A stretch of DNA of 35,155 nucleotides, taken from NCBI GenBank assembly GCA_947483555.1, contig CANKMW010000094.1, positions 1-35,155 of the forward strand, written 5' to 3'. A program made the translations under genes and the position numbers. Below are positions 1 to 8,773 of the stretch, one piece after another. Every line of letters starts with the position of its first letter. Within the stretch, counting starts at the first letter, position 1. This stretch comes from Myxococcales bacterium. Lineage in GTDB: Bacteria; Myxococcota_A; Polyangia; Haliangiales; Haliangiaceae. A model generated the notes under the pieces. That model ran no database searches, had not been told where the DNA came from, and saw only the letters and a program-made list of their open reading frames with translations.

Positions 1-19
1 GATCGAGACGAGCCACGTT

Positions 20-133
20 TCCGCTCGTCCTGAGCGAAACGCGAGCGCACGCGAGCGTGAGTCGAAGGACGTACTCCGTCGAGGCTGCGCCCTTCGACTC
101 GGCCGCTGCGCGGCCTCGCTCAGGGCGAACGGA
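20..133. repeat. REP-like nested palindrome after the pyrimidine operon
   Basis: The outer arms 20-36 and 117-133 are near-perfect inverted copies (TCCGCTCGTCCTGAGCG against TCCGTTCGCCCTGAGCG on the other strand). The inner arms 60-71 and 88-99 pair as AGTCGAAGGACG against AGTCGAAGGGCG. The mismatches are consistent with G-U pairing, so the RNA could fold into a long nested hairpin. It lies 55 bases beyond the stop of the leftward aminotransferase gene, where an mRNA-end or terminator function would fit. The CCTGAGC...GTCGAAGG wording is typical of dispersed intergenic palindromes in GC-rich bacteria. No poly-U tract is present. Confidence 0.6.
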
Positions 134-187
134 GGTGGAAGTGATCGACTTGATTGGACTGACGTCGCTAAGTGACTGGCGTTGCGG

Positions 188-1483
188 CTAGACCGTGGTC
201 TCGGTCAGCGCGGCGTCCATGATGTCGCAGGCCTGATCGATCTCGGCGTCGCCGATCAGCATCGGCGGCGCGATGCGCACCGTGTTGCCGTACAGGCCGC
301 CCTTGCCGACCAACAGCTTGCGCCGCTTGCACGCCTCGGCGAAGCGGTTGGTCGCCGCCGCCGCCGGCTTCTTGGTGACGCGATCCTCGACCAGCTCGAG
401 CGCCTGCATCAGGCCCATGCCGCGGACGTCGCCGATCACGGCGTGCTTTTCCTTCATCTGCTCGAGGCGGCCGCGCAGGCGCGCGCCCAGCCGCGCCGAC
501 CGCTCGGGGATGCGCTCGTCGGCCATCACCGCCATGGTCGCCGCCGCCGCGGTCGCCGAGATCGGATTGCCACCGAACGTCGCGATCGAGCCGGCCGTGA
601 ACGCATCCGCGATCTCGGCCCGGGCCAGCGTGGCGCCCATGGCGTAGCCGTTGGCGATGCCCTTGGCGTAGCTGACCAGATCGGGCTCGACGCCGTAGTG
701 CTCGATGCCGTTCCAGTGCTCACCGGTGCGGCCGAAGCCGGTCTGGACCTCGTCGCAGATGAACAGCCCGCCGGCCTTGCGGACGATGCCGACCGCGATC
801 TGGAAGTACTCCTTGGGCGGCGTGATGAAGCCGCCGACGCCGAGGATGGGCTCGGCGAAGAACGCCGCCGGATGCCCGGTGGTGCAGGTCGCGATCAGCT
901 CCTCGAGGTCCTGGGCGCACCGGACACCACACGACGGATAGGTCAGCCCGTACGGACAGCGGTAGCAGTACGGGGCGTGGGCGTGGACCGTGCCCGGCAC
1001 CTGGGCCGGCAGCGCGCGGTACTTGGCGTGCGCGGTGTTGGTCATCGCCACCAGCGTTCGCCCCGAGTACGAGTGGCGCAGCGCGATGATCTCGGTGGTC
1101 TTGGTGAACACCTTGGCCAGCACCAGCGCGGTCTCGTCGGCCTCGCTGCCGCTCGAGGTGAAGAACGCCTTCTGCTTGCCCTTGATCGGCGAGATCTGGA
1201 TCAAGCGCTCGGCGGCCGCGACCTGGGCCGGGATCGGGTACAGCGCCGAGGTGTGGACCAGCTTGCGGGCCTGCGCGACCACGGCCTCGGTGACCCGCGG
1301 CTCGGCGTGGCCGAGCGACACGGTCAGGATGCCGCCGAAGAAGTCGAGGTACTCGGTGCCCTCGACGTCCCACAGCCGCGCCCCCTCACCCCGTTCGAAC
1401 GCGATCGGCTCCTCGTAGTACGTGGTCACGCATGGAAAGAGGAGCTCCTTCTGCTTGGCAGCGACTTCGTGGTTGGTCGTCAT
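188..1483 (-). CDS. Class III (PLP) aminotransferase, probable beta-alanine/beta-aminoisobutyrate transaminase
   Basis: A 431-aa fold-type I aminotransferase of the usual family length. The motif SYAKGIANGYAMG places the PLP-binding lysine at about K274, and the cofactor aspartate is in FICDEVQTGFGRTG. Closest families by motif are aspartate aminotransferase family proteins of the alanine-glyoxylate/omega-amino acid type. It is the last gene of a leftward operon after dihydropyrimidinase, 9 bases downstream, with a GAGAGG ribosome site. The context gives the likely substrate: the beta-alanine or beta-aminoisobutyrate released by the upstream ureidopropionase, converted to malonate or methylmalonate semialdehyde. 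The substrate is inferred from neighbours; the motif alone would equally fit an ornithine- or GABA-type enzyme. Confidence 0.88.
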   Translation of the reverse strand: MTTNHEVAAKQKELLFPCVTTYYEEPIAFERGEGARLWDVEGTEYLDFFGGILTVSLGHAEPRVTEAVVAQARKLVHTSALYPIPAQVAAAERLIQISPIKGKQKAFFTSSGSEADETALVLAKVFTKTTEIIALRHSYSGRTLVAMTNTAHAKYRALPAQVPGTVHAHAPYCYRCPYGLTYPSCGVRCAQDLEELIATCTTGHPAAFFAEPILGVGGFITPPKEYFQIAVGIVRKAGGLFICDEVQTGFGRTGEHWNGIEHYGVEPDLVSYAKGIANGYAMGATLARAEIADAFTAGSIATFGGNPISATAAAATMAVMADERIPERSARLGARLRGRLEQMKEKHAVIGDVRGMGLMQALELVEDRVTKKPAAAATNRFAEACKRRKLLVGKGGLYGNTVRIAPPMLIGDAEIDQACDIMDAALTETTV

Positions 1484-1492
1484 GGGGTCCTC

Positions 1493-2917
1493 TCACAGTG
1501 AAAACGTGCCGCGGCGCAGGAACTGGCCACGGCCTTGCTTCTGCTTGGCGACCCACTGGTCGTCCTGGATGATCAGCTCGCCGCGCGACAGCACCGCCGA
1601 CGGCGTGCCCTTGATACGACGGCCCTCGAACGGCGAGTAGTCGACGCGCATGTGCAGCGTGTCCTTGCCCAGCACCTTCTCGCGCTCCGGATCCCACACC
1701 ACGATGTCGGCATCGGCGCCGACCGAGACCGTGCCCTTCTTGCCGTACAGGCCGAAGATCTTGGCCGGCGCGGTCGCCGTGATCTCGACGAAGCGGTTGA
1801 TCGAGATCCGGCCGTCGCGCACGCCTTCCCACAGCAGGTGGAGCCGGGTCTCGACCCCGGGCATGCCGTTGGGGATCTTCGAGAAGTCGCCCTTGCCGAG
1901 CTCCTTCTGGTCCTTCATGCAGAACGGGCAGTGATCGGTCGCCACCACCTGGAGATCGTAGTTCCTGAGCCCGCGCCACAGATGATCGTGGTGGTGCTTG
2001 GGCCGCAGCGGCGGCGTGCACACGTAGCCAGCGCCCTTCCACTCGTTGCCGGGCTCGCCGCGCAGATCGTCCTCGCTACAGAACAGATACTGCGGGCAGG
2101 TCTCGGCGTAGGCCGGCAGGCCGCGATCGCGCGCCTCCATGACCCGCTCGAGCGCCCGCTGTGCCGACAGGTGCACCATGTACACCGGCACCTTGGCCAT
2201 CTCGGCCAGGGCCAGCGCCCGCTCGGTGCCGGTCGCCTCGGCGACCTCGGGCCGGGTCAGCGCGTGATAGACCGGCGCGGTGTGGCCCTCGGCCAGCGCG
2301 CGCTGCACCAGCACGTCGATGGGCAGCCCGATCTCGGCGTGCATCGTGATCAACGCCCCCAGCTCACCGGCGCGCAGCATGGCGCGGAAGATCTGCTGAT
2401 CGTCGACCAGGAAGACGCCCGGGTAGGCCATGAACATCTTGAAGCTGGTCACGCCCTCGCGGACCAGGGCGCCCATCTCCTCGAGGGTGCCCGGGTTGGC
2501 CTCGGTCATGATCATGTGGAAGCCGTAGTCGATCGCCGCCTTGCCTTCGGCCTTGGCGTGCCAGGCGTCGAGCCCGGCGCGCATCGAGCTACCCTTCGAC
2601 TGGATCGCGAAGTCGACGATGGTCGTGGTGCCGCCGAACGCCGCCGCCACCGTGCCGGTGTCGAAGTCGTCCGACGCCGTGGTGCCGCCGAACGGCAGCT
2701 CCATGTGGGTGTGGCTGTCGATACCGCCCGGGATCACGAACTGGCCCCTGGCGTCGACGACCGTGTCGCCGTTCGGCAGGCTCACGGCGAGCGCCGCCCG
2801 TTGCGTCGGGTCAGTCAGCGCGACGATCTTCGTGCCCTCGATCCAGACGTCGGCCACGAAGGTGTCCGACGCGGTGACCACGGTGCCGTCCTTGATCAGC
2901 GTGCGCGGCACGGTCAT
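1493..2917 (-). CDS. hydA: Dihydropyrimidinase / D-hydantoinase
   Basis: A 474-aa amidohydrolase that opens the ring of dihydrouracil or dihydrothymine to the N-carbamoyl beta-amino acid. Metal ligands visible in order are H69 and H71 (GIDSHTHMELPFGG), the probable carboxylated lysine K160 (VTSFKMFMAYPG), H193 (TMHAEIG), H249 (MVHLSA) and a late aspartate in VVATDHCPF. Length is normal for the cytosolic enzyme. Its start ATG overlaps the TGA of the upstream beta-ureidopropionase gene (ATGA), implying translational coupling. A hydantoinase acting on other cyclic ureides cannot be excluded by sequence, but neighbours for the steps before and after argue for pyrimidine catabolism. Confidence 0.93.
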   Translation of the reverse strand: MTVPRTLIKDGTVVTASDTFVADVWIEGTKIVALTDPTQRAALAVSLPNGDTVVDARGQFVIPGGIDSHTHMELPFGGTTASDDFDTGTVAAAFGGTTTIVDFAIQSKGSSMRAGLDAWHAKAEGKAAIDYGFHMIMTEANPGTLEEMGALVREGVTSFKMFMAYPGVFLVDDQQIFRAMLRAGELGALITMHAEIGLPIDVLVQRALAEGHTAPVYHALTRPEVAEATGTERALALAEMAKVPVYMVHLSAQRALERVMEARDRGLPAYAETCPQYLFCSEDDLRGEPGNEWKGAGYVCTPPLRPKHHHDHLWRGLRNYDLQVVATDHCPFCMKDQKELGKGDFSKIPNGMPGVETRLHLLWEGVRDGRISINRFVEITATAPAKIFGLYGKKGTVSVGADADIVVWDPEREKVLGKDTLHMRVDYSPFEGRRIKGTPSAVLSRGELIIQDDQWVAKQKQGRGQFLRRGTFSL

Positions 2918-3780
2918 CCCTCCGTCAGGGGGCCGTAGGCGTCGGGCCGGCGATCACGGTAGAACTGCCACACGCGCCGGACTTCCTCGATCATGTCCAG
3001 GTCGAGCGACGCCACCACCAGCTCGTCCTGATCCTCGGAGCCGCAGGCGATGATCTGGCCGCGCGGATCGACGAAGTACGAGTTGCCGTAGAACCGGCCG
3101 ACGTTCCACGGCGCCTCGGTGCCGACCCGATTGATGGCGCCGACGAAGTAGCCGTTGGCGACCGCGTGGGCGGGCTGCTCGATCTTCCACAGGTGCTGCG
3201 ACAGGCCGGCCACCGTCGCCGACGGGTTGTAGACGATCTCGGCACCGGCCAGGCCCAGCGCGCGCGCCCCCTCGGGGAAGTGGCGGTCGTAACAGATGTA
3301 GGCCCCGATCGTCGCGTACCGGGTCTTGAACACCGGGTAGCCCAGGTTGCCGGGCCGGAAGAAGAACTTTTCCCAGAAGCCCGAGGTCTGCGGGATGTGG
3401 GTCTTGCGGTACTTGCCGAGGTACGTGCCGTCGGCGTCGATGATGGCGGCGGTGTTGTAATAGACGCCGGCCTGCTCGCGTTCATAGACCGGCACCACCA
3501 TCACCATCTGGTACCGGGCGGCGATCGGCGCCAGCTTCTCGACCGTCGGGCCGGGCACCGGCTCGGCGGCGTCGTACCAGCGCTTGTCCTGGCCGGGGCA
3601 GAAGTACGGGCCGTTGAAGATCTCCTGCAGGCACAGGATCTGGACCCCCTTCTTGCCGGCGTCGTGGATCATCGGCAGATGCTTCTCCAGCATCGCGGCC
3701 TGGATCTCGGCCACCGGCCGGGTCTCGTCGTTGATCGGGTTCGAGGCCTGGATCAGGCCGGACAGAACGTTGCGCGCCAT
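2914..3780 (-). CDS. pydC: Beta-ureidopropionase (nitrilase superfamily)
   Basis: A 288-aa carbon-nitrogen hydrolase that would cleave N-carbamoyl-beta-alanine to beta-alanine, CO2 and ammonia. The catalytic triad of the superfamily is readable: E53 (LQEIFNGPYF), K126 (YRKTHIP) and C163 (YICYDRHFPEG). I chose the ATG at 3780 (MARNVLSGLIQASNP). The same frame stays open far upstream, but only as an overlap with the preceding dehydrogenase gene, where the codons do not look like protein. It sits 35 bases after that gene and overlaps the hydantoinase start by four bases. Confidence 0.93.
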   Translation of the reverse strand: MARNVLSGLIQASNPINDETRPVAEIQAAMLEKHLPMIHDAGKKGVQILCLQEIFNGPYFCPGQDKRWYDAAEPVPGPTVEKLAPIAARYQMVMVVPVYEREQAGVYYNTAAIIDADGTYLGKYRKTHIPQTSGFWEKFFFRPGNLGYPVFKTRYATIGAYICYDRHFPEGARALGLAGAEIVYNPSATVAGLSQHLWKIEQPAHAVANGYFVGAINRVGTEAPWNVGRFYGNSYFVDPRGQIIACGSEDQDELVVASLDLDMIEEVRRVWQFYRDRRPDAYGPLTEG

Positions 3781-3815
3781 GTGCTTGCTAGCTCCCGGGC
3801 TCGGCGGTTGGTGGC

Positions 3816-4943
3816 TCAGTTCGTGACCAGGTCGTTGGTCTCGCGGGCGATCTCGCCCTTCCAGGTCTCGGCGTCGCGGCCCGCCGCCACCTTGGCCCGC
3901 GCCGCGTCCTTGAGCTCGCGGGCGGCGCGCTGGCGGTCGACCAGATCGTGGTGGGTGGTGAAGTACGGCAGGCTCTTGCCGACGAACTGACGGATGTTCT
4001 CGAAGCCGTGGTCGACCATGAACTTGCCGAGCTCGTCGGTCAGCTCGCTGATGATCTCGTAGCCGCGCAGCATGGCGCCGGTGCACACCTGCACCGTCGA
4101 CGCGCCGAGCAGGAAGAACTGGGCGGCGTCGAAGCCGGTCTCGATGCCGCCCATGCCCGAGATGGCGAGGCCGGGGTTGGCGCGCGCCACCTCCATCACC
4201 TGACGCAGCGCGATCGGCCGCACCGCCTGACCCGAGTAACCGCCAGGGACGCTGTGGCCCTCGACGGTCGGCATCGGCCGCAGCGTCTTCAGATCGATCC
4301 CGCACACGCTCAGGATGGTGTTGATCATCGAGATGCCGTCGGCGCCGGCCCGGATCGCCGCGCCGGCCGGCACCGTCGGGTTGCCGACGTTGGGCGTCAT
4401 CTTGGCCCACACCGGGATGGTCGCGACCTCCTTCACCCAGCCCACGACCTCCTCGACGATGTCGGGGTTCTCGCCCATCGCCATGCCCATCTTGCGCTCG
4501 GGCAGACCGTGCGGACACGACAGGTTCATCTCGAAGGCGTCGACGCCGGTGACCTGGACCTCGCGCACGATGCGCTGCCAGGCCTCCTTGCGGTACTCCT
4601 CCATGATCGACGCCACCAGGATCTTGGTCGGGTACTGCTTCTTGAGCTGAGCCAGATCGTCGAGCCAGTCGGCGTACGGGCGATCGGAGATGAGCTCGAT
4701 GTTCTGGAAGCCGATCACCTCCTCGCTGGCGCGGCCACGCAGCTTGGCGTAGCGCGGCGTCGTGTTGATGACCTTGTCGGCGTCGGTCGAGAAGGTCTTG
4801 CACACCATGCCGCCCCAGCCGAGGTCGTACGACTTGGCGATGACCTTGCCGTTGGTGCCCGGTGGTCCGGATCCGAGCAGGAACGGATTCTCGAACTTCA
4901 TGCCGTTGACGGTGATCGACAGATCGACAGACTTCGTGGTCAT
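3816..4943 (-). CDS. preA: Dihydropyrimidine dehydrogenase, FMN catalytic subunit without Fe-S domain
   Basis: A 375-aa FMN-binding TIM barrel of the dihydroorotate/dihydropyrimidine dehydrogenase class, the first step of reductive uracil and thymine degradation. NLSCPHG carries the catalytic cysteine at about C143, SMINTILS matches the pyrimidine-binding Asn-Thr pair, and the phosphate-binding GMGGIETG loop is present. The bacterial PreA family normally ends in a ferredoxin-like 4Fe-4S domain. Here the C-terminal 60 residues contain no cysteine and look helical and charged, and no PreT-like NADH/FAD subunit is in the window. The electron partner is therefore unknown. An AGGGGG ribosome site lies 8 bases before the ATG. 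First gene of the operon, divergent from the semialdehyde dehydrogenase. Confidence 0.9.
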   Translation of the reverse strand: MTTKSVDLSITVNGMKFENPFLLGSGPPGTNGKVIAKSYDLGWGGMVCKTFSTDADKVINTTPRYAKLRGRASEEVIGFQNIELISDRPYADWLDDLAQLKKQYPTKILVASIMEEYRKEAWQRIVREVQVTGVDAFEMNLSCPHGLPERKMGMAMGENPDIVEEVVGWVKEVATIPVWAKMTPNVGNPTVPAGAAIRAGADGISMINTILSVCGIDLKTLRPMPTVEGHSVPGGYSGQAVRPIALRQVMEVARANPGLAISGMGGIETGFDAAQFFLLGASTVQVCTGAMLRGYEIISELTDELGKFMVDHGFENIRQFVGKSLPYFTTHHDLVDRQRAARELKDAARAKVAAGRDAETWKGEIARETNDLVTN

Positions 4944-5046
4944 CGCGAGGCCCCCTGATGAATGGCGAAAGAAGTCGGTATCACGGCTGGCGAACCGCGT
5001 TCAAGTGGACGTTCCACCCGCTCGCGAACCGTGGTAGCGAGAAGCG
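4944..5046. promoter_or_regulatory. Divergent intergenic control region of the pyrimidine cluster
   Basis: These 103 bases separate the leftward operon from the rightward dehydrogenase. Two palindromes are visible: GAAC-CGC-GTTC at 4992-5002 and GTGGA-CGT-TCCAC at 5005-5017. On the plus strand a -10-like TAGCGA (5035-5040) ends six bases before the ATG at 5047, with TTCCAC (5012-5017) 17 bases upstream in the -35 position. The palindromes would sit on or beside that -35, so they are candidate operators for a regulator not encoded here. Promoter calls are by eye. Confidence 0.4.
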
Positions 5047-6562
<1,516 letters not shown>

Positions 6563-6564
<2 letters not shown>

Positions 6565-6577
6565 CCGGCGACCGGTC
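6563..6577 (+). terminator. Hairpin overlapping the mmsA stop codon
   Basis: The arms GACCGG (6563-6568) and CCGGTC (6572-6577) pair perfectly around a three-base loop, beginning inside the TGA stop codon. More GC-rich dyad sequence follows at about 6580-6603. There is no U-run, so intrinsic termination is uncertain. A nearly identical element, also beginning in a stop codon, occurs at 14134-14151. Confidence 0.4.
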
Positions 6578-6604
6578 GGCGGCCCGGCGCTGCGGGCCCG
6601 CCAG

Positions 6605-6653
6605 GCGAACATGATGTCCAGCGAACATTATGTTCCCCAGTCATAATTATTGA
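6605..6653. promoter_or_regulatory. Tandem palindromic operator and AT-rich promoter before the ATPase
   Basis: Two copies of a 16-base unit stand side by side: GCGAACATGATGTCCA (6605-6620) and GCGAACATTATGTTCC (6621-6636). The second contains the palindrome GAACAT-T-ATGTTC; the first matches it in 5 of 6 pairs. Next comes TCATAATTATTGA (6641-6653), strikingly AT-rich for this genome and able to supply a -10. Tandem sites spaced 16 bases suggest cooperative binding by a dimeric regulator of the downstream ATPase gene. Which regulator is unknown. Confidence 0.5.
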
Positions 6654-6684
6654 CGAACCTGATGATCGAGGCGACCATGCCGCG

Positions 6685-7950
6685 GTGACGCTGGAGTTCG
6701 TCAACCGCGCCGCCGAGCTCGCGGAGCTGGACGCCGCCGCCCGGAAGGGTGGACTGTTGGTGGTCTACGGGCGCCGCCGCGTCGGCAAGACCCGCCTGCT
6801 GCGGCGCTGGCTCGACACCCACGACGGCCTGTATAGCCAGGCCATCGAGGCGCCGCGTCACCTCCAGCTCGAGCAGGTCTTTCTCGACATTCGCCCGCGC
6901 CTCGACACCCAGCTGGTCCCGAAGAGCTGGGCCGAACTACTCGAGATCCTCGGCCTTCAGAAGCGACGCTGGGCCCTCTGCCTCGACGAATTTCCGTACT
7001 TGACCGCGGTCGACCCGACGTTGCCGAGCCAGCTCCAGCGCTGGCTCGATCACGGGATTCCGCGGGGCTGCCTCCTGATCCTTGCCGGCTCCAGCACGCG
7101 GATGATGCGCGACCTGTTCCTCCACCGCGCAGCGCCGCTCTACGGTCGGGCTCGCAAGCTGGTCCACGTCGAGCCGATGGACTACGCCGCGTTCTGCGGC
7201 GCGTGTGACCTCGCCACCGAGGACCTCGACGCATTCGAGAAGTTCGCCTGTGTCGGCGGGGTCCCGAAGTACTGGGAGTTCATCGAGCCCGACCACGACG
7301 CGGTCGCGCTGGCCGAGGCGCTGTACTTTGACTTCGCACCGTACATGGAGCATGAGCCCCAGCGCCTGCTGCGTGACGAAGGCGTCCACGGCCTCAACGC
7401 AGTGGCGGTGCTCGAGGCAATCGGGCGCGGCGCCGAGCGCCCCTCCGAGATCGCCGGTCGCCTGGGGACCGCACAGACCAACCTGTCGCGGCTGCTGCAG
7501 CAACTCCTCGACGCGTCGGTGCTGGTGCGCGAGCTACCGTTCGGCGAGAGCACGCGATCCACCAAGAAATCCCTCTATCGCATCCACGATCCGACCCTGC
7601 GCTTCTGGTACCGAGTCTACTCGCCCCATCGCACCCTGTGGAGTACGTACCCGGTGGCGGCCCGCCGCAAGCTGCTCCACGATCACGCCGCGACCGTGTT
7701 CGAGGATGTCTGTCGCGCTCGCGTCCCCGGCGCCCATCGCTACTGGGAGCGCGATCTCGAGTTCGATCTGGTGGCCCCCGATCGCGAGACCGCGGGTGGC
7801 TTGCTGGTCGCCGAGGTCAAGTGGCGGCGACTGACGCGCGATCAACGCGCCCAGGTACAGCGCCGCTTGGAGCACACGTGGGCCGCGTGTTCGCTGCGGA
7901 CGCGGTACCCCGACGTTCGGTTCGACGTGATCGATGCCAGCCGGCTGTAG
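6685..7950 (+). CDS. AAA+ ATPase with C-terminal PD-(D/E)XK nuclease-like domain (DUF234 type)
   Basis: A 421-aa protein starting with GTG. The P-loop GRRRVGKT is at residues 29-36, Walker B CLDEFPYL around D100-E101, and a sensor-like ILAGSS follows. A winged-helix section (about 245-300, SEIAGRLGTAQTNLSRLLQQLLDA) comes next. The C-terminus shows EFDLVAPD then LLVAEVKWR, giving the nuclease pattern D361...E377-x-K379. This is the arrangement of the archaeal-type ATPase/DUF234 family, whose cellular role is largely unknown. It stands alone behind a tandem palindromic operator in AT-rich DNA, which suggests separate control and possibly recent acquisition. Best guess is a DNA-associated or defence-related ATPase; function is not established. 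Confidence 0.85.
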   Translation: MTLEFVNRAAELAELDAAARKGGLLVVYGRRRVGKTRLLRRWLDTHDGLYSQAIEAPRHLQLEQVFLDIRPRLDTQLVPKSWAELLEILGLQKRRWALCLDEFPYLTAVDPTLPSQLQRWLDHGIPRGCLLILAGSSTRMMRDLFLHRAAPLYGRARKLVHVEPMDYAAFCGACDLATEDLDAFEKFACVGGVPKYWEFIEPDHDAVALAEALYFDFAPYMEHEPQRLLRDEGVHGLNAVAVLEAIGRGAERPSEIAGRLGTAQTNLSRLLQQLLDASVLVRELPFGESTRSTKKSLYRIHDPTLRFWYRVYSPHRTLWSTYPVAARRKLLHDHAATVFEDVCRARVPGAHRYWERDLEFDLVAPDRETAGGLLVAEVKWRRLTRDQRAQVQRRLEHTWAACSLRTRYPDVRFDVIDASRL

Positions 7951-7965
7951 CGGTAGGATCGCCGA

Positions 7966-8772
7966 TCACTGGCAGACGCGGTTCGTACACACGTTGCTGA
8001 AGCAATCGCCGGCGACGCTGCAGCCGGTGCCCGGCGCACAGTCGGCGCCGGCGCCGCCGAGCATGCCGGTGACGGCGAACGGAGCCGGGATCGTGGTCTC
8101 GATCGGCTGGTTGCCGCGGCCCGAAAGCCGCTGATTGACCAGCAGGACATGGCCACCGCCGGCGTCGCTGGCGTCGATCAAGATCGACGAGCTGTTGATG
8201 GCGCCGATCACACCGACGACCGCGCCACCGCCGATGCTGACGCGGATGTACGGCGCCGTCGAGCTCCCGTTGGTGTCGAGCTCGTAGGTGAGGCGGTTGA
8301 TGTTGACCCCGTCGAGCAAGGTGAAGGTCTGGCCTTCGTTCGCGGCACTCAGGCCAGCGACGTTCATCAGCGTGCCGGTCGCCATGCCCGCCGGCAGCAG
8401 GTCCTGACAGTCCGCGCTGCAGCCGCCGCAGTCCACGGCGTTGGTGTCGTCGCAGGCTTCGTTGGCCGCATCGACGTTGCCGTCGCCGCACGTGTTGCCG
8501 GACAGCGCCAGCGGCTGCGAGCAATCGGCGTTGCACCGGGTGCAGGTCGGCGTGCCGTACGGACAGGCGAGCTCGGTGACCAGGTTGCCGTCGTCGCACA
8601 GCTCCGGCTGGCTGGGTACGCCGTCGCCGCATTCACCGGTGGTGGCCAGGCACGTGCCGCTGACGCACACGTGGCCATCCGGGCACACGTTGCCAGCGCA
8701 CAGCAGCCCCTCGTAGGTCGGGTCGTAACAGGCGCTCGCGGCGGCGATCGCGAGCAACACCAGCGTGCGCAC
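7966..8772 (-). CDS. Cys-rich exported lipoprotein with DUF4215-like repeats
   Basis: 268 aa. The N-terminus MRTLVLLAIAAASAC is a lipoprotein signal with the lipidated cysteine at C15. The first 130 residues hold many cysteines in repeats of the type CGDG...ELCDDGN and CGDGNVDAANEACDD, characteristic of myxobacterial surface proteins. A Gly/Ser/Ala-rich beta domain follows, and the end is Cys-rich again (CAPGTGCSVAGDCFSNVCTNRVC). The GTG start lies one base after the stop of the upstream TPR gene, with GGGGAG 12 bases before it, so the two are co-transcribed. Probably a cell-surface structural or adhesion protein held together by disulfides; function unknown. Confidence 0.82.
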   Translation of the reverse strand: MRTLVLLAIAAASACYDPTYEGLLCAGNVCPDGHVCVSGTCLATTGECGDGVPSQPELCDDGNLVTELACPYGTPTCTRCNADCSQPLALSGNTCGDGNVDAANEACDDTNAVDCGGCSADCQDLLPAGMATGTLMNVAGLSAANEGQTFTLLDGVNINRLTYELDTNGSSTAPYIRVSIGGGAVVGVIGAINSSSILIDASDAGGGHVLLVNQRLSGRGNQPIETTIPAPFAVTGMLGGAGADCAPGTGCSVAGDCFSNVCTNRVCQ

Positions 8773-8773
8773 C

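Noticed and set aside
3948..4958. A 336-codon plus-strand frame opposite the dihydropyrimidine dehydrogenase.
   Set aside because: Shadow of the minus-strand gene; rich in His/Asp/Arg with no family motif.
6607..6635. LexA (SOS) box because of GAAC...GTTC.
   Set aside because: The half-site spacing is 5 rather than the 4 of the GAACNNNNGTTC box, and the downstream gene is not a known SOS gene.
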